Shown here: positions 33,780-41,688 of the stretch, one piece after another | How positions within the stretch are numbered: the first letter of the stretch is position 1 | Layout of the letters: every line of letters starts with the position of its first letter | Assembly: GCA_035710515.1 (NCBI GenBank) | Contig: DASTDE010000001.1 | Location: 744,001-808,000 of the forward strand | DNA length: 64,000 nt | From: Candidatus Rubrimentiphilum sp. | Lineage (GTDB): Bacteria; Vulcanimicrobiota; Vulcanimicrobiia; Vulcanimicrobiales; Vulcanimicrobiaceae | Direction: 5' to 3' | Position numbers and translations under genes: made by a program | The notes under the pieces: model-generated | Database searches by the model: none | Seen by the model: only the letters and a program-made list of their open reading frames with translations | Told to the model about the DNA's origin: nothing

Positions 33780-34536
33780 ACTCGGCGCCGAACAGCACGA
33801 TCTGCGCCGAGTAGTTCACCCACATCAAGAAGATAACCAGCGCGCCGGCGGCGCCGAAGATCGACGCGGTTCCAGCGCGCCCGAGGTACCACGCCAGTAA
33901 GAACTGTCCGAGAACGAAGAGCAGCGACGTCAGCGCGGCGCCCGCCCAAACGTCCCGCCATTCGATTGTTGCTGCCGGCAGAAAGCGGAAGAGCACCGCG
34001 AACGCCGCGGTGATAACGGCAAAAGAGACGAAGAAGACGATGACTTTCGAGCCCGGCGCGGCAGACAGCGCGGCGCTCGCAACCACGGAGATCATCAGCA
34101 AGAGCGCGACGCCGAGCATCACGAAGAACGACACCGCCTCCTGGCAGATAACGCCGATAAACCCCTTGCTCTGAGGTGTTACGTCCCAAATGGTGTCGAG
34201 CGCATCGCGCAGCGAACCAAACAAACCGACCGCCGCGAATACGAAGACCGTCCAGCCGACGGCTTGCGCGATGATGCCTTCGCGGCGCTGACTCAGCGTC
34301 GCATCGACCATACCGCGAATCGCCGTCCCCGAGCTGCCGCTCGCGTGCTGGGCGATATAAGCGTACACCTCCTTGCGCGCGGTCGCGTCGTTGCCGACGG
34401 CCAAAGCGGCAATCTCAATCAGCACGATGACCAGCGGCGCGACGGCAAATACCGCGAAGTACGACATCGCGGCGGCCAGCCACGGCGATTTATGACGAGC
34501 AAAGCCGGCGTACGTTGCCTTAAGAAGTGCAATCAT
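33742..34536 (-). CDS. YihY/BrkB family inner-membrane protein
   Basis: I start at ATG 34536 (264 residues); the 34674 start adds non-conserved upstream codons. About six membrane helices are visible, with LAAAMSYFAVFAVAPLVIVL, DTIWDVTPQSKGF and a C-terminal SIFGAAGALVIFLMWVNYSAQIVLFGAEFTHEYA, which is the family hallmark. YihY/BrkB proteins were once called RNase BN by mistake; their real function is unclear. It is convergent with the aldo/keto reductase. Confidence 0.93.
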   Translation of the reverse strand: MIALLKATYAGFARHKSPWLAAAMSYFAVFAVAPLVIVLIEIAALAVGNDATARKEVYAYIAQHASGSSGTAIRGMVDATLSQRREGIIAQAVGWTVFVFAAVGLFGSLRDALDTIWDVTPQSKGFIGVICQEAVSFFVMLGVALLLMISVVASAALSAAPGSKVIVFFVSFAVITAAFAVLFRFLPAATIEWRDVWAGAALTSLLFVLGQFLLAWYLGRAGTASIFGAAGALVIFLMWVNYSAQIVLFGAEFTHEYASLRRRA

Positions 34537-34659
34537 TACGCTCTCTTTACCCGGGGCACGCTCGGCGCACAATCTTGGCGCGCGCACGCTTGGTTCGCCC
34601 CAGCAAATCTTCAGAACTAATCGACGGCGGTGTTCGTTTCGAACCCAGGAGGAACGCCC

Positions 34660-35265
34660 ATGAAAAATCTGCACGTTGCAGCTCTGGCAACACTCTTTGG
34701 AATTAGCGCGGCGTCCGGCGTCTTTGCTTCGACGACTTCAATTGCCGTCGCGGATCAGGACGATCGAGGCAACGGCCGCAACAATCACAACCGGAACAAT
34801 GGCAACTGGCAAAACCAAAATGGCCAGTGCAATACGAACGGTGGAGTTCGCGGCAACGATAACGACAACGATGCCGACGACAACAACGGTCAAATTCATC
34901 AATTGCCGCAACAAGCGCAGCAGCCTCACGGCCGCGGGCACAGGCGCGGCTGGCAGAACCCGAATAACCCGCACTACTGCGGCTACAACGGAAACTGCGG
35001 CTACAACAACGGCCAGTATGGACAGAACGGTCAATACAACGGCCGGTGCAATGGCAACGGCCAAGGCAACTCGGTGATTCGCGGAACGATTACGTCGGTG
35101 AGCGGCAACCAGGTGACGCTGATGGAAGGCTTCGGCCAGGCCGTCACGATCAACGACCAGCCGGCGCTAGATAATCAGAGCACGGGACGCGTGGTCATCG
35201 GCCGGTTCGTCACGGCGTACGGCTACTACCAGAACGGAATCTTCTACGCGACGTCGATGCAATAG
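34660..35265 (+). CDS. Secreted Asn-rich low-complexity protein with a C-terminal beta domain
   Basis: An AGGAGG ribosome-binding site sets the ATG at 34660 (201 residues). After a signal peptide, residues 30-140 are Asn/Gly/Gln-rich repeats such as NGNWQNQNGQCNTNGG and YNNGQYGQNGQYNG. The last 60 residues form a compact beta domain (GTITSVSGNQVTLMEGFGQAV) ending in IFYATSMQ. The same ending (IFYANSIQ) closes the 45138-45845 protein, so the two share a domain. A strong terminator follows. Confidence 0.75.
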   Translation: MKNLHVAALATLFGISAASGVFASTTSIAVADQDDRGNGRNNHNRNNGNWQNQNGQCNTNGGVRGNDNDNDADDNNGQIHQLPQQAQQPHGRGHRRGWQNPNNPHYCGYNGNCGYNNGQYGQNGQYNGRCNGNGQGNSVIRGTITSVSGNQVTLMEGFGQAVTINDQPALDNQSTGRVVIGRFVTAYGYYQNGIFYATSMQ

Positions 35266-35310
35266 GCTCTTACGCGTGTAGCTCGCAAGAGCTCGCATGT
35301 GTGCAGGACA

Positions 35311-35340
35311 AAACGCCCTTCCTCGGAGGGGCGTTTTTGT
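35311..35340 (+). terminator. Rho-independent terminator after the Asn-rich protein gene
   Basis: AACGCCCTTC-CTCG-GAGGGGCGTT is followed by TTTTGTTG. It isolates the ars operon that begins 15 bases later. Confidence 0.88.
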
Positions 35341-35350
35341 TGTGCTTATA

Positions 35351-35382
35351 TTGACAAATATCGATACAGGTTCTAGTATCGA
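35351..35382 (+). promoter_or_regulatory. arsR promoter with ArsR operator; probable leaderless start
   Basis: TTGACA (35351-35356), a 17-base spacer and TAGTAT (35374-35379) form a strong promoter. An inverted repeat TCGATAC (35361-35367) / GTATCGA (35376-35382), eight bases apart, covers the spacer and the -10 element. The predicted transcription start is 35386, the A of the arsR ATG. This is the expected layout for autorepression by ArsR. Confidence 0.88.
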
Positions 35383-35385
35383 ACC

Positions 35386-35730
35386 ATGTCTCTACGGCGT
35401 TGCTGCCCGCCAAAACGCGTCGCGCGCGCAAACTACGGCGACGAAGCTGCGCTCTTCGCCGCGCTCTCGGACGAGCATCGCCTAGCGATAATCGCCTCGC
35501 TCGCGCAAACCGAGGGCGAGATTTGCGTCTGCGATTTCACCGATTGTCTGCCGCTCAATCAGCCGACGGTCTCCCACCACCTGCGCATCCTACGCGAAAG
35601 CGGACTCGTGACGGGCGTGCGGCGCGGAACTTGGGTGTACTACCGGTTGGCGGCAGATGCAAAACGGCGTTTGCAGCACGTTCTGCGCGCCATCTTCGAG
35701 GGAAAGGTCTCCTATGAACGAGCTTCATGA
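35386..35730 (+). CDS. arsR: ArsR-family arsenite-responsive repressor
   Basis: The 114-residue winged-helix dimer has the arsenic-binding motif around residues 45-50 (EICVCD, as in ELCVCDL) with a third Cys at 54, and the recognition helix QPTVSHHLRILRESGLV. Cys6 and Cys7 at the N-terminus add further thiols. Arsenite binding to the Cys triad is expected to release it from the operator just upstream. Its last 17 bases overlap the start of the Cys-rich miniprotein gene. Confidence 0.94.
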   Translation: MSLRRCCPPKRVARANYGDEAALFAALSDEHRLAIIASLAQTEGEICVCDFTDCLPLNQPTVSHHLRILRESGLVTGVRRGTWVYYRLAADAKRRLQHVLRAIFEGKVSYERAS

Positions 35731-35803
35731 AAAGCAGTGCTGTTGTGACTGCGAGTGTTGCGATTGTTGCGACTGCTGCGCTAGCGCGTGCTGCAAGCCG
35801 TAA
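35714..35803 (+). CDS. 29-residue Cys-rich miniprotein in the ars operon
   Basis: This short frame reads from ATG 35714 to TAA 35801-35803. Twelve of 29 residues are Cys, in the run CCCDCECCDCCDCC, then a later CC. The start is preceded by a GGGAAAGG ribosome-binding site and overlaps arsR by 17 bases; the end overlaps the aquaporin GTG by 16 bases, so it fills the only gap in a fully coupled operon. The size and thiol density suggest a metallothionein-like As(III) or other soft-metal chelator or donor. Known metallothioneins are longer; I recognise no family. It is too short for routine gene calling. Confidence 0.75.
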   Translation: MNELHEKQCCCDCECCDCCDCCASACCKP

Positions 35804-36462
35804 CCTCGGCTAACCCGCTGGCCAAACGCGCCGTCGCGGAAGCGCTGGGCACTGCGCTCTTGCTCGCCGCGGTTGTCGGCTCGGGAATAATGGCCGAGCG
35901 GCTCTCCGGTGGAAACGTTGCCATCGCCCTGCTTGCGAACACACTGGCAACGGGTGGCGTCTTGCTCGCGATCATTCTGACATTTGGCGCGATCTCCGGG
36001 GCGCATTTCAATCCGGCTGTAACTCTGGCGGACGCCTTGCATGGCGGCTTCCGGTGGCGCGAGGTTCCGGTGTACATAACGGCGCAGATCGCCGGCGCGA
36101 TCGCCGGAGTTGCGATCGCGAACGTGATGTTTGCGCAGCCGGTGTTCTTCGCGTCGCACCACGCGCGCCACGGGTTTCCCGTGCTTCTGAGCGAGTTTGT
36201 CGCAACGTTTGGTTTGCTGGCGGTTATCTGGGGCTGCGTGCGGGCCGGGAACAATGCCACGCCCTACGCGGTTTCCGCCTACATCGTGGGCGCCTATTGG
36301 TTCACTGCCTCAACATCGTTCGCGAATCCGGCCGTCACGATCGCGCGCTCGCTATCGGATACGTTTGCCGGCATCGCTCCCGGCGATATCGGCGGCTTCG
36401 TCATCGCTGAACTGGTGGGTGCGCTCGCCGCCACCGCGCTCTTTGCGTGGCTGGCTCGCTGA
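35788..36462 (+). CDS. aqpS: Aquaglyceroporin, MIP family (AqpS-like)
   Basis: The 224-residue membrane channel has two NPA boxes, GAHFNPAVTL (Asn75) and FANPAVTIA (Asn180), with six expected helices and two half-helices. In Sinorhizobium meliloti AqpS replaces ArsB and lets arsenite made by ArsC leave the cell. The position between arsR and arsC with no arsB or acr3 matches that design. The start is GTG 35788, with no separate ribosome-binding site, which implies coupling to the miniprotein. Confidence 0.92.
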   Translation: MLQAVTSANPLAKRAVAEALGTALLLAAVVGSGIMAERLSGGNVAIALLANTLATGGVLLAIILTFGAISGAHFNPAVTLADALHGGFRWREVPVYITAQIAGAIAGVAIANVMFAQPVFFASHHARHGFPVLLSEFVATFGLLAVIWGCVRAGNNATPYAVSAYIVGAYWFTASTSFANPAVTIARSLSDTFAGIAPGDIGGFVIAELVGALAATALFAWLAR

Positions 36463-36839
36463 TGCCCCTCGTGCTCTTCGTTTGCCGCCACAATACGGGC
36501 CGCAGCCAGATGGCCGAAGCGTATCTGCGCCGGTTCGCAGGCGAATCGGTTGAAGTGGCCTCGGCCGGAACGGTGGCCGCCGACAAACCCGAACCGATCG
36601 TGGTTCAAGCGATGAGCGAGGACGGAATCGACATTTCGAGCGCCCGTCCAAAACTACTGGATCCGCAAACAGTCGAACGCGCGGACGTCATCATCACGAT
36701 GGGCTGCGACGTCCAAGGCGTGCCCCGCATCGACGAAGACTGGGGCTTGCCCGATCCAAAAGGCCAGCCGCTCGAGCGTGTCCGCGAGATTCGCGACCTG
36801 ACGAAAGCGAAAGCAAGCGAGTTAGCGAAGCGGCTCTAA
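36462..36839 (+). CDS. arsC: Low-molecular-weight phosphatase-type arsenate reductase
   Basis: I start at ATG 36462 (TGATG overlap with the channel gene), giving 125 residues. The catalytic loop is C8-RHNTG-R14 (a CX5R loop), and the Asp of PDPKG serves as general acid. Cys82 is present in ITMGC, but the third Cys of thioredoxin-type enzymes near residue 89 is missing (DVQGVPRI there). Thus regeneration may use a different thiol, for example mycothiol, bacillithiol or the Cys-rich miniprotein. ArsC reduces arsenate to arsenite. Confidence 0.92.
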   Translation: MPLVLFVCRHNTGRSQMAEAYLRRFAGESVEVASAGTVAADKPEPIVVQAMSEDGIDISSARPKLLDPQTVERADVIITMGCDVQGVPRIDEDWGLPDPKGQPLERVREIRDLTKAKASELAKRL

Positions 36840-38246
36840 GTGCCGCTACTCCCTCTGGCGCGCCGCAAGGTGCACGCGCCGGTCGCCGTGAGCGACCGCC
36901 GAGTTCGCATTGCCAAGTTCGGAATGTACCTGGCCGGCTTCATGGCGGTCGTGAACATCAGCGTGATCTATCTGGCGCTGCCGTCGATCGAGCGCGCGCT
37001 GCATGCCGACATCGCCGATCAGCAGTGGATCCTGAGTATCTATCCTTTAATGGAAGGCGGCTTTACGCTGGCGGCCGGAACGCTCGGCGATCTCTACGGA
37101 CGAAAACGCATAATGGCGGCGATGACGTGGCTGTTCTTGCTCGCCACTATCGCTTGCGCGCTGGCACCTAACACGCCGCTGCTCATCGTGGCGCGCGGTT
37201 TTCAGGGTTTAGGCGGCGCAGCGCTGCTGTCGCTTCCCGTTGCGATCCTCGTGCAGATGCTTCCCGATCCGGCCGACTGCGAGGACGCGATCAAGAATTT
37301 CGCCATGGTAGCCGGCTTGGGCGCCGTGGCCGGACCCGCCATCGGCGGCGTGCTCGTGCACTGGTTCGGCTGGCCGTCCATTTTTTATCTGTCGGTCATC
37401 ATGACGGTCGTTGTGCTGGCTACGCTGCCGGCGACCGAAGAGAGCAAGCGCGATCCGGCGTTGCGCATCGACGGCATCGGCCAGGCGTTGAGCATCCTCT
37501 CGCTCCTGGCGATCTGCTTCGCACTGATCGAGGGCAACGAGCGCGGCTGGCTCTCTCCCGTGATCGTGGGCGCGTTCATTCTTTCCGTCGTGACCCTGGC
37601 GGTGTTCTTGTACGTCGAAGGGCGCGTCGCACAACCGATGATTCACCTGCGCTACTTTGCGGTGCGTGCTTTTAACGTTGCGCTGCTAGTGATCGGCGGC
37701 ATCAATTTTGCGTGGTACGGCGTCATGCTGCTGTGCACGCTGTTCCTGCAAGACGTGCTGCACCAATCCGCGATGCTGGCCGGGTTCTATCTGATGCCGA
37801 GCAACATTGCGTTCTTTTTGGCAAACCAATATAGCAGTGCGGTGCAGAAGCGGCTCGGCGCGCGTGGCATCATCACGGTGAGTTTTATCATCAGCTTGGC
37901 CGGCATGGGTTGGCTCGCTCTGCTCGGAGCCGCCTCGGCAGCGTGGGAAGTTTCGGCCGGCCTGTTCATCGCGGGCATCGGATGGGGATTTGCGTTCACG
38001 CCTGCGGCATCGATGGGAATGGCGGCGGTGACCTCGGCCGATGAGGGATTCGCATCGGGCGCGGAAGCACTCAGCCGTTCGCTCTTCGGCGTTTTCGGAA
38101 TCGCCGTCTTAGGGTCGGTCCTGTCCGCCGGAATCAGCGGCGGCAGTTTTGTCTACGGACTGCACGCTTCGCTCATTGTCTGCATGGGGCTAACGCTGGT
38201 GGTCGGCGTCTTGGTCTACGGTATGCTGCGCAACCGGACGGCTTAG
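36840..38246 (+). CDS. DHA2-type MFS transporter in the ars operon
   Basis: The 468-residue carrier has 14 expected helices, with GDLYGRKRIM and RGFQGLGGAALLSLPVAI as MFS/DHA2 motifs. The GTG start follows the arsC stop directly without a gap. Its location suggests efflux of an arsenic or antimony compound or of an organoarsenical, but DHA2 carriers usually export drugs, so this is inference from context only. It converges with the next gene and overlaps it by four bases. Confidence 0.9.
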   Translation: MPLLPLARRKVHAPVAVSDRRVRIAKFGMYLAGFMAVVNISVIYLALPSIERALHADIADQQWILSIYPLMEGGFTLAAGTLGDLYGRKRIMAAMTWLFLLATIACALAPNTPLLIVARGFQGLGGAALLSLPVAILVQMLPDPADCEDAIKNFAMVAGLGAVAGPAIGGVLVHWFGWPSIFYLSVIMTVVVLATLPATEESKRDPALRIDGIGQALSILSLLAICFALIEGNERGWLSPVIVGAFILSVVTLAVFLYVEGRVAQPMIHLRYFAVRAFNVALLVIGGINFAWYGVMLLCTLFLQDVLHQSAMLAGFYLMPSNIAFFLANQYSSAVQKRLGARGIITVSFIISLAGMGWLALLGAASAAWEVSAGLFIAGIGWGFAFTPAASMGMAAVTSADEGFASGAEALSRSLFGVFGIAVLGSVLSAGISGGSFVYGLHASLIVCMGLTLVVGVLVYGMLRNRTA

Positions 38247-38605
38247 AGGCTCCCTTCGTCGACGTCAATTTCGTTTTTAAAATCCGCGTTTCCGACGTGT
38301 TTGTCCGCGAAGAATTTGCCGCTAACCGTTAGCGTTTGGCCATTGGAGAGTTTTGGGTGCCCGTAACTGTACACATGAACGCACGACCCGTCGCACAAGT
38401 CGAACGTCGTATAGTCGTTGCCGCGCCGCGACGTGCGCTCGCTTAACTGCTGTATCGTTCCATTGACGGTCACGTGCTGACCGTCAAATGAAGCCGGCGC
38501 TGCGAGAATAGTGGCAATAGGCGTGGGTGAAGCTGAGGGCGCCGGTGACGCAGCCAGCAAAACAAAGCAAAAGCCCAGGCCGATGAAGCGCGATGTCGGA
38601 AACAT
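38243..38605 (-). CDS. Secreted OB-fold-like protein
   Basis: The 120-residue product has a signal peptide (LGFCFVLLAASPAPSA) and a single small beta domain with PASFDGQHVTVNGTIQQL and GQTLTVSGKFFADK. The pattern fits an OB-fold of the kind found in periplasmic nucleic-acid- or metal-associated proteins. Two Cys residues (DLCDGSC) four apart could bind metal or form a bridge. The function is unknown. Confidence 0.65.
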   Translation of the reverse strand: MFPTSRFIGLGFCFVLLAASPAPSASPTPIATILAAPASFDGQHVTVNGTIQQLSERTSRRGNDYTTFDLCDGSCVHVYSYGHPKLSNGQTLTVSGKFFADKHVGNADFKNEIDVDEGSL

Positions 38606-38658
38606 AGCTATCGCCTTTCGCGTTGCCGGGGTGGTGAACCCCTGGAAGTTGGGTAAGT

Positions 38659-39456
38659 ATGACCGCTATGCGCATGCTTGTTAGCCCAGAGCCGCGAGGT
38701 CATTTTGTGCAGTTCTGCGGGGCGGACGAACGCTTTTTAGTTCGCAATGTCGGAAGATTCTTGTTCGAAGGCTTGGAGGCCGGCGACAGCTTAGCCATCG
38801 TGGCGACGCAATCTCGGCGCGATAAGTTCGTGGACGAGATAATGCGCTTGGGCGGCGACGCCGGCTCCGCAAGCGCGGAGGGCCGTCTGCGTTTACTCGA
38901 TCGCGATAGAACGCTCGAGCAGATCTGCGTGGCGGGCCAGCCGAACCGCGAGCGGTTTGACGAAATTATCGGGGGCATGCTCCGCAAATTGCCTGGTGAG
39001 CGCATCCGGGCATATGGCGAGATGGTCGGTAAGTTGTGGGAAGAGGGCCGCCGCGCCGAAGCGATCTGCCTTGAAGATCTGTGGAATGACCTGCAAAAGA
39101 CGACGCCGTTTACCCTATTTTGTAGCTATTCGATCGACGTTTTCAGCGACGACTTTCAACTCGCGAGCGTGGACCCCGTCCTATGCGCGCACACGCAGCT
39201 TTTCCCCGGCGGCTTGGATCGGGCGTTGGAACGTGCTGTCAATACAGCCATGGACGACGTCTTGGGCGACCGCGTCCATAACCTGCGCTCGCTGATCAAG
39301 GCGAACTATCGTCCGTCGTGGGGCGTGGTCCCGCGGCCGGAAAGCATGATTCTGTGGCTGCGCAATAACCTGCCGGACTTGGCCGATGCGATTGTCGATC
39401 GCGCGCGCGAGCACTACGATCTGCTCAGCCGCGAAGCCAGTTGGGAGCCGGCGTGA
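38659..39456 (+). CDS. MEDS-domain sensor protein
   Basis: The 265-residue protein has a MEDS (methanogen/methylotroph, DcmR sensory) domain: GHFVQFCGADERFLVRNVGRFLFEGLEAGDSLAIV (a Gly-rich strand-helix start, given as positions 14-48) and a second half ending near FTLFCSYSIDVFS. MEDS domains bind a ligand, probably a hydrocarbon derivative, and regulate histidine kinases or transcription. The C-terminal 80 residues are helical. It is coupled by GTGA to a receiver protein. Confidence 0.82.
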   Translation: MTAMRMLVSPEPRGHFVQFCGADERFLVRNVGRFLFEGLEAGDSLAIVATQSRRDKFVDEIMRLGGDAGSASAEGRLRLLDRDRTLEQICVAGQPNRERFDEIIGGMLRKLPGERIRAYGEMVGKLWEEGRRAEAICLEDLWNDLQKTTPFTLFCSYSIDVFSDDFQLASVDPVLCAHTQLFPGGLDRALERAVNTAMDDVLGDRVHNLRSLIKANYRPSWGVVPRPESMILWLRNNLPDLADAIVDRAREHYDLLSREASWEPA

Positions 39457-39896
39457 CCTCGGCTTCGTACACGGTCGTTCTTGTCACGGGAGATCCGCTG
39501 TATGGAGCGCGCTTGCGGCGCGCATTCATCAAAGGTGGCCGCGGCGTATGCCTATTCTTAGCGGGTTCGGGCGCCAATACCAACGACTTGCCACCCGTTC
39601 AGGCGCAGACGTATCCGCGTCCGCACGTCTTCTTGCTCGATCTTGATCTGCCGTGGGATGAAGCGATAGCGTCGCTGAGCTGGCTGCGCAAGCGTCCGGA
39701 ATTCGCCGACGTGCCGGTGGTCGCGCTGGCAAGACAGGGTGAAACCGAGATCGTAAAAGGCGTGTATCGCGGCGGGGCAAACGCATGCGTGCTGAAACCC
39801 ATGACCGAAAAGGAAATGCGGGAGATTGCAAGCGGCATCGGCGACTATGCCTATTTACTGCAGATCAAACCTTCGGAATCACTCGTCTGGGCTTAG
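39453..39896 (+). CDS. Stand-alone response-regulator receiver-like protein
   Basis: I start at GTG 39453, after a GGGAG ribosome-binding site (147 residues). The receiver fold is visible: VVLVTGDP (only one acid of the usual pair), the phospho-acceptor in FLLDLDLP, and the Lys in NACVLKP. No output domain follows. It is coupled by GTGA to the MEDS gene, so the two likely act in one signalling chain. No kinase is in the window. Confidence 0.85.
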   Translation: MTSASYTVVLVTGDPLYGARLRRAFIKGGRGVCLFLAGSGANTNDLPPVQAQTYPRPHVFLLDLDLPWDEAIASLSWLRKRPEFADVPVVALARQGETEIVKGVYRGGANACVLKPMTEKEMREIASGIGDYAYLLQIKPSESLVWA

Positions 39897-39925
39897 GCTC
39901 TAGCGTTCTACACAGAGAGGCACTC

Positions 39926-40072
39926 ATGGCCGACAAACCCAAAGATAATTCAGGCGTCTTCGGAAACGACGAACTTGACGAAGAGGTAACGAGCGCCGAC
40001 GATACCGGGATCGTCAAACAACAACAGGAAATCGCCGAAGAAGAGATCCTTTCACACCTGAAAGACGATTAG
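39926..40072 (+). CDS. Acidic miniprotein (48 residues)
   Basis: The ATG at 39926 follows AGAGAGG with a five-base gap. The 48-residue product is strongly acidic (GNDELDEEVTSADDTG, and EEEILSHLKDD at the end), with a helical second half. No signal peptide. It may be a partner or anti-factor of the MEDS-receiver pair, an inference from order only. Its stop overlaps the convergent protease gene. Confidence 0.65.
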   Translation: MADKPKDNSGVFGNDELDEEVTSADDTGIVKQQQEIAEEEILSHLKDD

Positions 40073-41688
40073 CTGCCCCAGCGCGTGCGGTAGCGATCGT
40101 TCGGCACGAGATAGATCTTCGCGTGGCGATAATCGAAATACAGATCGAAATTGCGCAGCACGTCCTGGCCGATTAAGCCATCGTAGTCTTCTTGATTGAA
40201 CGAGTTGGCTGTTTGGGTTGCGAAAAAAAGCCAGCGCGGAAAGCTGATCGTCGATAGGCCAAGGCCGTTGACTTCGACCGGACGGATCTCGATCTCGCCG
40301 CCGACGCCGCCGCTCGATTCGACGAATGGAAACGAATCCTCGATGGCTTCGCCCATCCCCTGATCGGCGGTATCCGCCGGGTGTGCCGCTACAAACTCCG
40401 AGAAAAGCAAACTGCGATCGGCACCGGTGTCCAGAATAAATTTCTGAGCCGAAGTTGCGCCGATGCGAGCCGCGATTACCGGCACCTGGTCGTCCAACCG
40501 GATCGGCAGTACTAAGGCGCCGGCGGGCGGCGTGAATGCACTGGGATCGATGGCTTCGACGGTTCCGTTTAGATAGTCGACGTGTATGACTGTCGAGGCG
40601 ATGAGGTCGTAACCCATTAAACCCGCGATGGGGGTGCCGTCGGACGCATACCAGTGGAACGGCGCCGCTTCGATCGCGACGTTTTGCATCGTGAGGTTTC
40701 CGATCGTGATCTGCGGCACGATCGCCCGCGAGGCTAAATACGCTCCGGCGGTGACTTCCGTTAACTTGCCGTAGAGCGGAATCTTCAAGGCTTCGGCAAC
40801 CGAACGATCGAGCAGCAGCCCCGACGCGCCCGAGTCCAGCTGGAAGTCTACTTTGCGCCCGCCGATCTGCGTCTTCACGATGATGCGGTCGCTCAAAATA
40901 GATACCGGTAATGAAACGCGCGACCCGCCCAGCGTCACTGGGTTGCGTGCGTCCGGCGGAATGACAAGTTTGGAAGCGTCGATCGCCACGCCGTGCTGCA
41001 GAGTCTGAAGTTGTGAATCTTCGTCGTTACCCGGCTGCCCGTCGCTGACGTGGACGTGCCAAGCCTCGGTCACTCCGTCGGTGGTGCGAAAGTCATCATA
41101 GGTCGTCACAATGCGGCCTTGCTCGACCGCGCGCTCGGTGCGGATGATCAAGTACTTGGCCTTGTCGTAATAAATGAATTCCACGCGGCCGTCGGGCGGC
41201 GAGACTTTCACGACATAGGCCGGCGACGGGTCGGAGATCGCGCCGAGCAACTGCACGCCGCTGTTTTTTTGCAGGGCGTGGCTAAGGCCCAGTGCCTTGC
41301 GATTCGCGTCATCACGTCCGTGAACGCCCGTTACGAGATGCGTCAAGCCGTTGGCGTTCTGCGCCCACTCTTGTCCGTGATATTGGCCGTCAGCTTCATG
41401 GAACGGGCCCAGTGTTATGTCGTCACGATAATCGTCACCCGAGACCAGCGAGGTGGTTGTGCCGGTCAGGTCGCCTTCCTTATATGTCCATGCCGCGCTG
41501 CGCGTCTTCGGCATACCCGGCGGGAGCTTGCCCACGGCGGTGGCGTGCAGTTTCAAGAGCGCGCTCAACGTCATCGTCGTGGGCGTGATTCCAAAAGGCT
41601 CGATCGCGCCGGTCTGCGCCGGCAACGATGACGGAAGAAGCGCGAGCGCGCCCGTCAGGATAAGCGTGCGCAGCATGGCCGTGCTCAC
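40069..41688 (-). CDS. Exported double retropepsin-like aspartyl protease
   Basis: The 539-residue protein has a signal peptide (LILTGALALLPSSLPA), an N-terminal domain of about 240 residues shared with its neighbour, and two tandem retropepsin lobes. Both active-site motifs are intact: FQLDSGASG (Asp285) and FILDTGADRS (Asp420), each followed by a hydrophobic-hydrophobic-Gly-like strand (IAGLMGYD, DGLIGQDVL). Two lobes in one chain could form a pseudo-dimer as in pepsin. The start overlaps the stop of the paralogue (ATGA). Confidence 0.86.
   Translation of the reverse strand: MSTAMLRTLILTGALALLPSSLPAQTGAIEPFGITPTTMTLSALLKLHATAVGKLPPGMPKTRSAAWTYKEGDLTGTTTSLVSGDDYRDDITLGPFHEADGQYHGQEWAQNANGLTHLVTGVHGRDDANRKALGLSHALQKNSGVQLLGAISDPSPAYVVKVSPPDGRVEFIYYDKAKYLIIRTERAVEQGRIVTTYDDFRTTDGVTEAWHVHVSDGQPGNDEDSQLQTLQHGVAIDASKLVIPPDARNPVTLGGSRVSLPVSILSDRIIVKTQIGGRKVDFQLDSGASGLLLDRSVAEALKIPLYGKLTEVTAGAYLASRAIVPQITIGNLTMQNVAIEAAPFHWYASDGTPIAGLMGYDLIASTVIHVDYLNGTVEAIDPSAFTPPAGALVLPIRLDDQVPVIAARIGATSAQKFILDTGADRSLLFSEFVAAHPADTADQGMGEAIEDSFPFVESSGGVGGEIEIRPVEVNGLGLSTISFPRWLFFATQTANSFNQEDYDGLIGQDVLRNFDLYFDYRHAKIYLVPNDRYRTRWGS

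Noticed and set aside
34738-35064. Minus-strand Val/Ile-rich frame
   Set aside because: It is the antisense of the Asn-rich codons (AAC/GTT) of the secreted protein at 34660; a hydrophobic run in this setting is a composition artefact.
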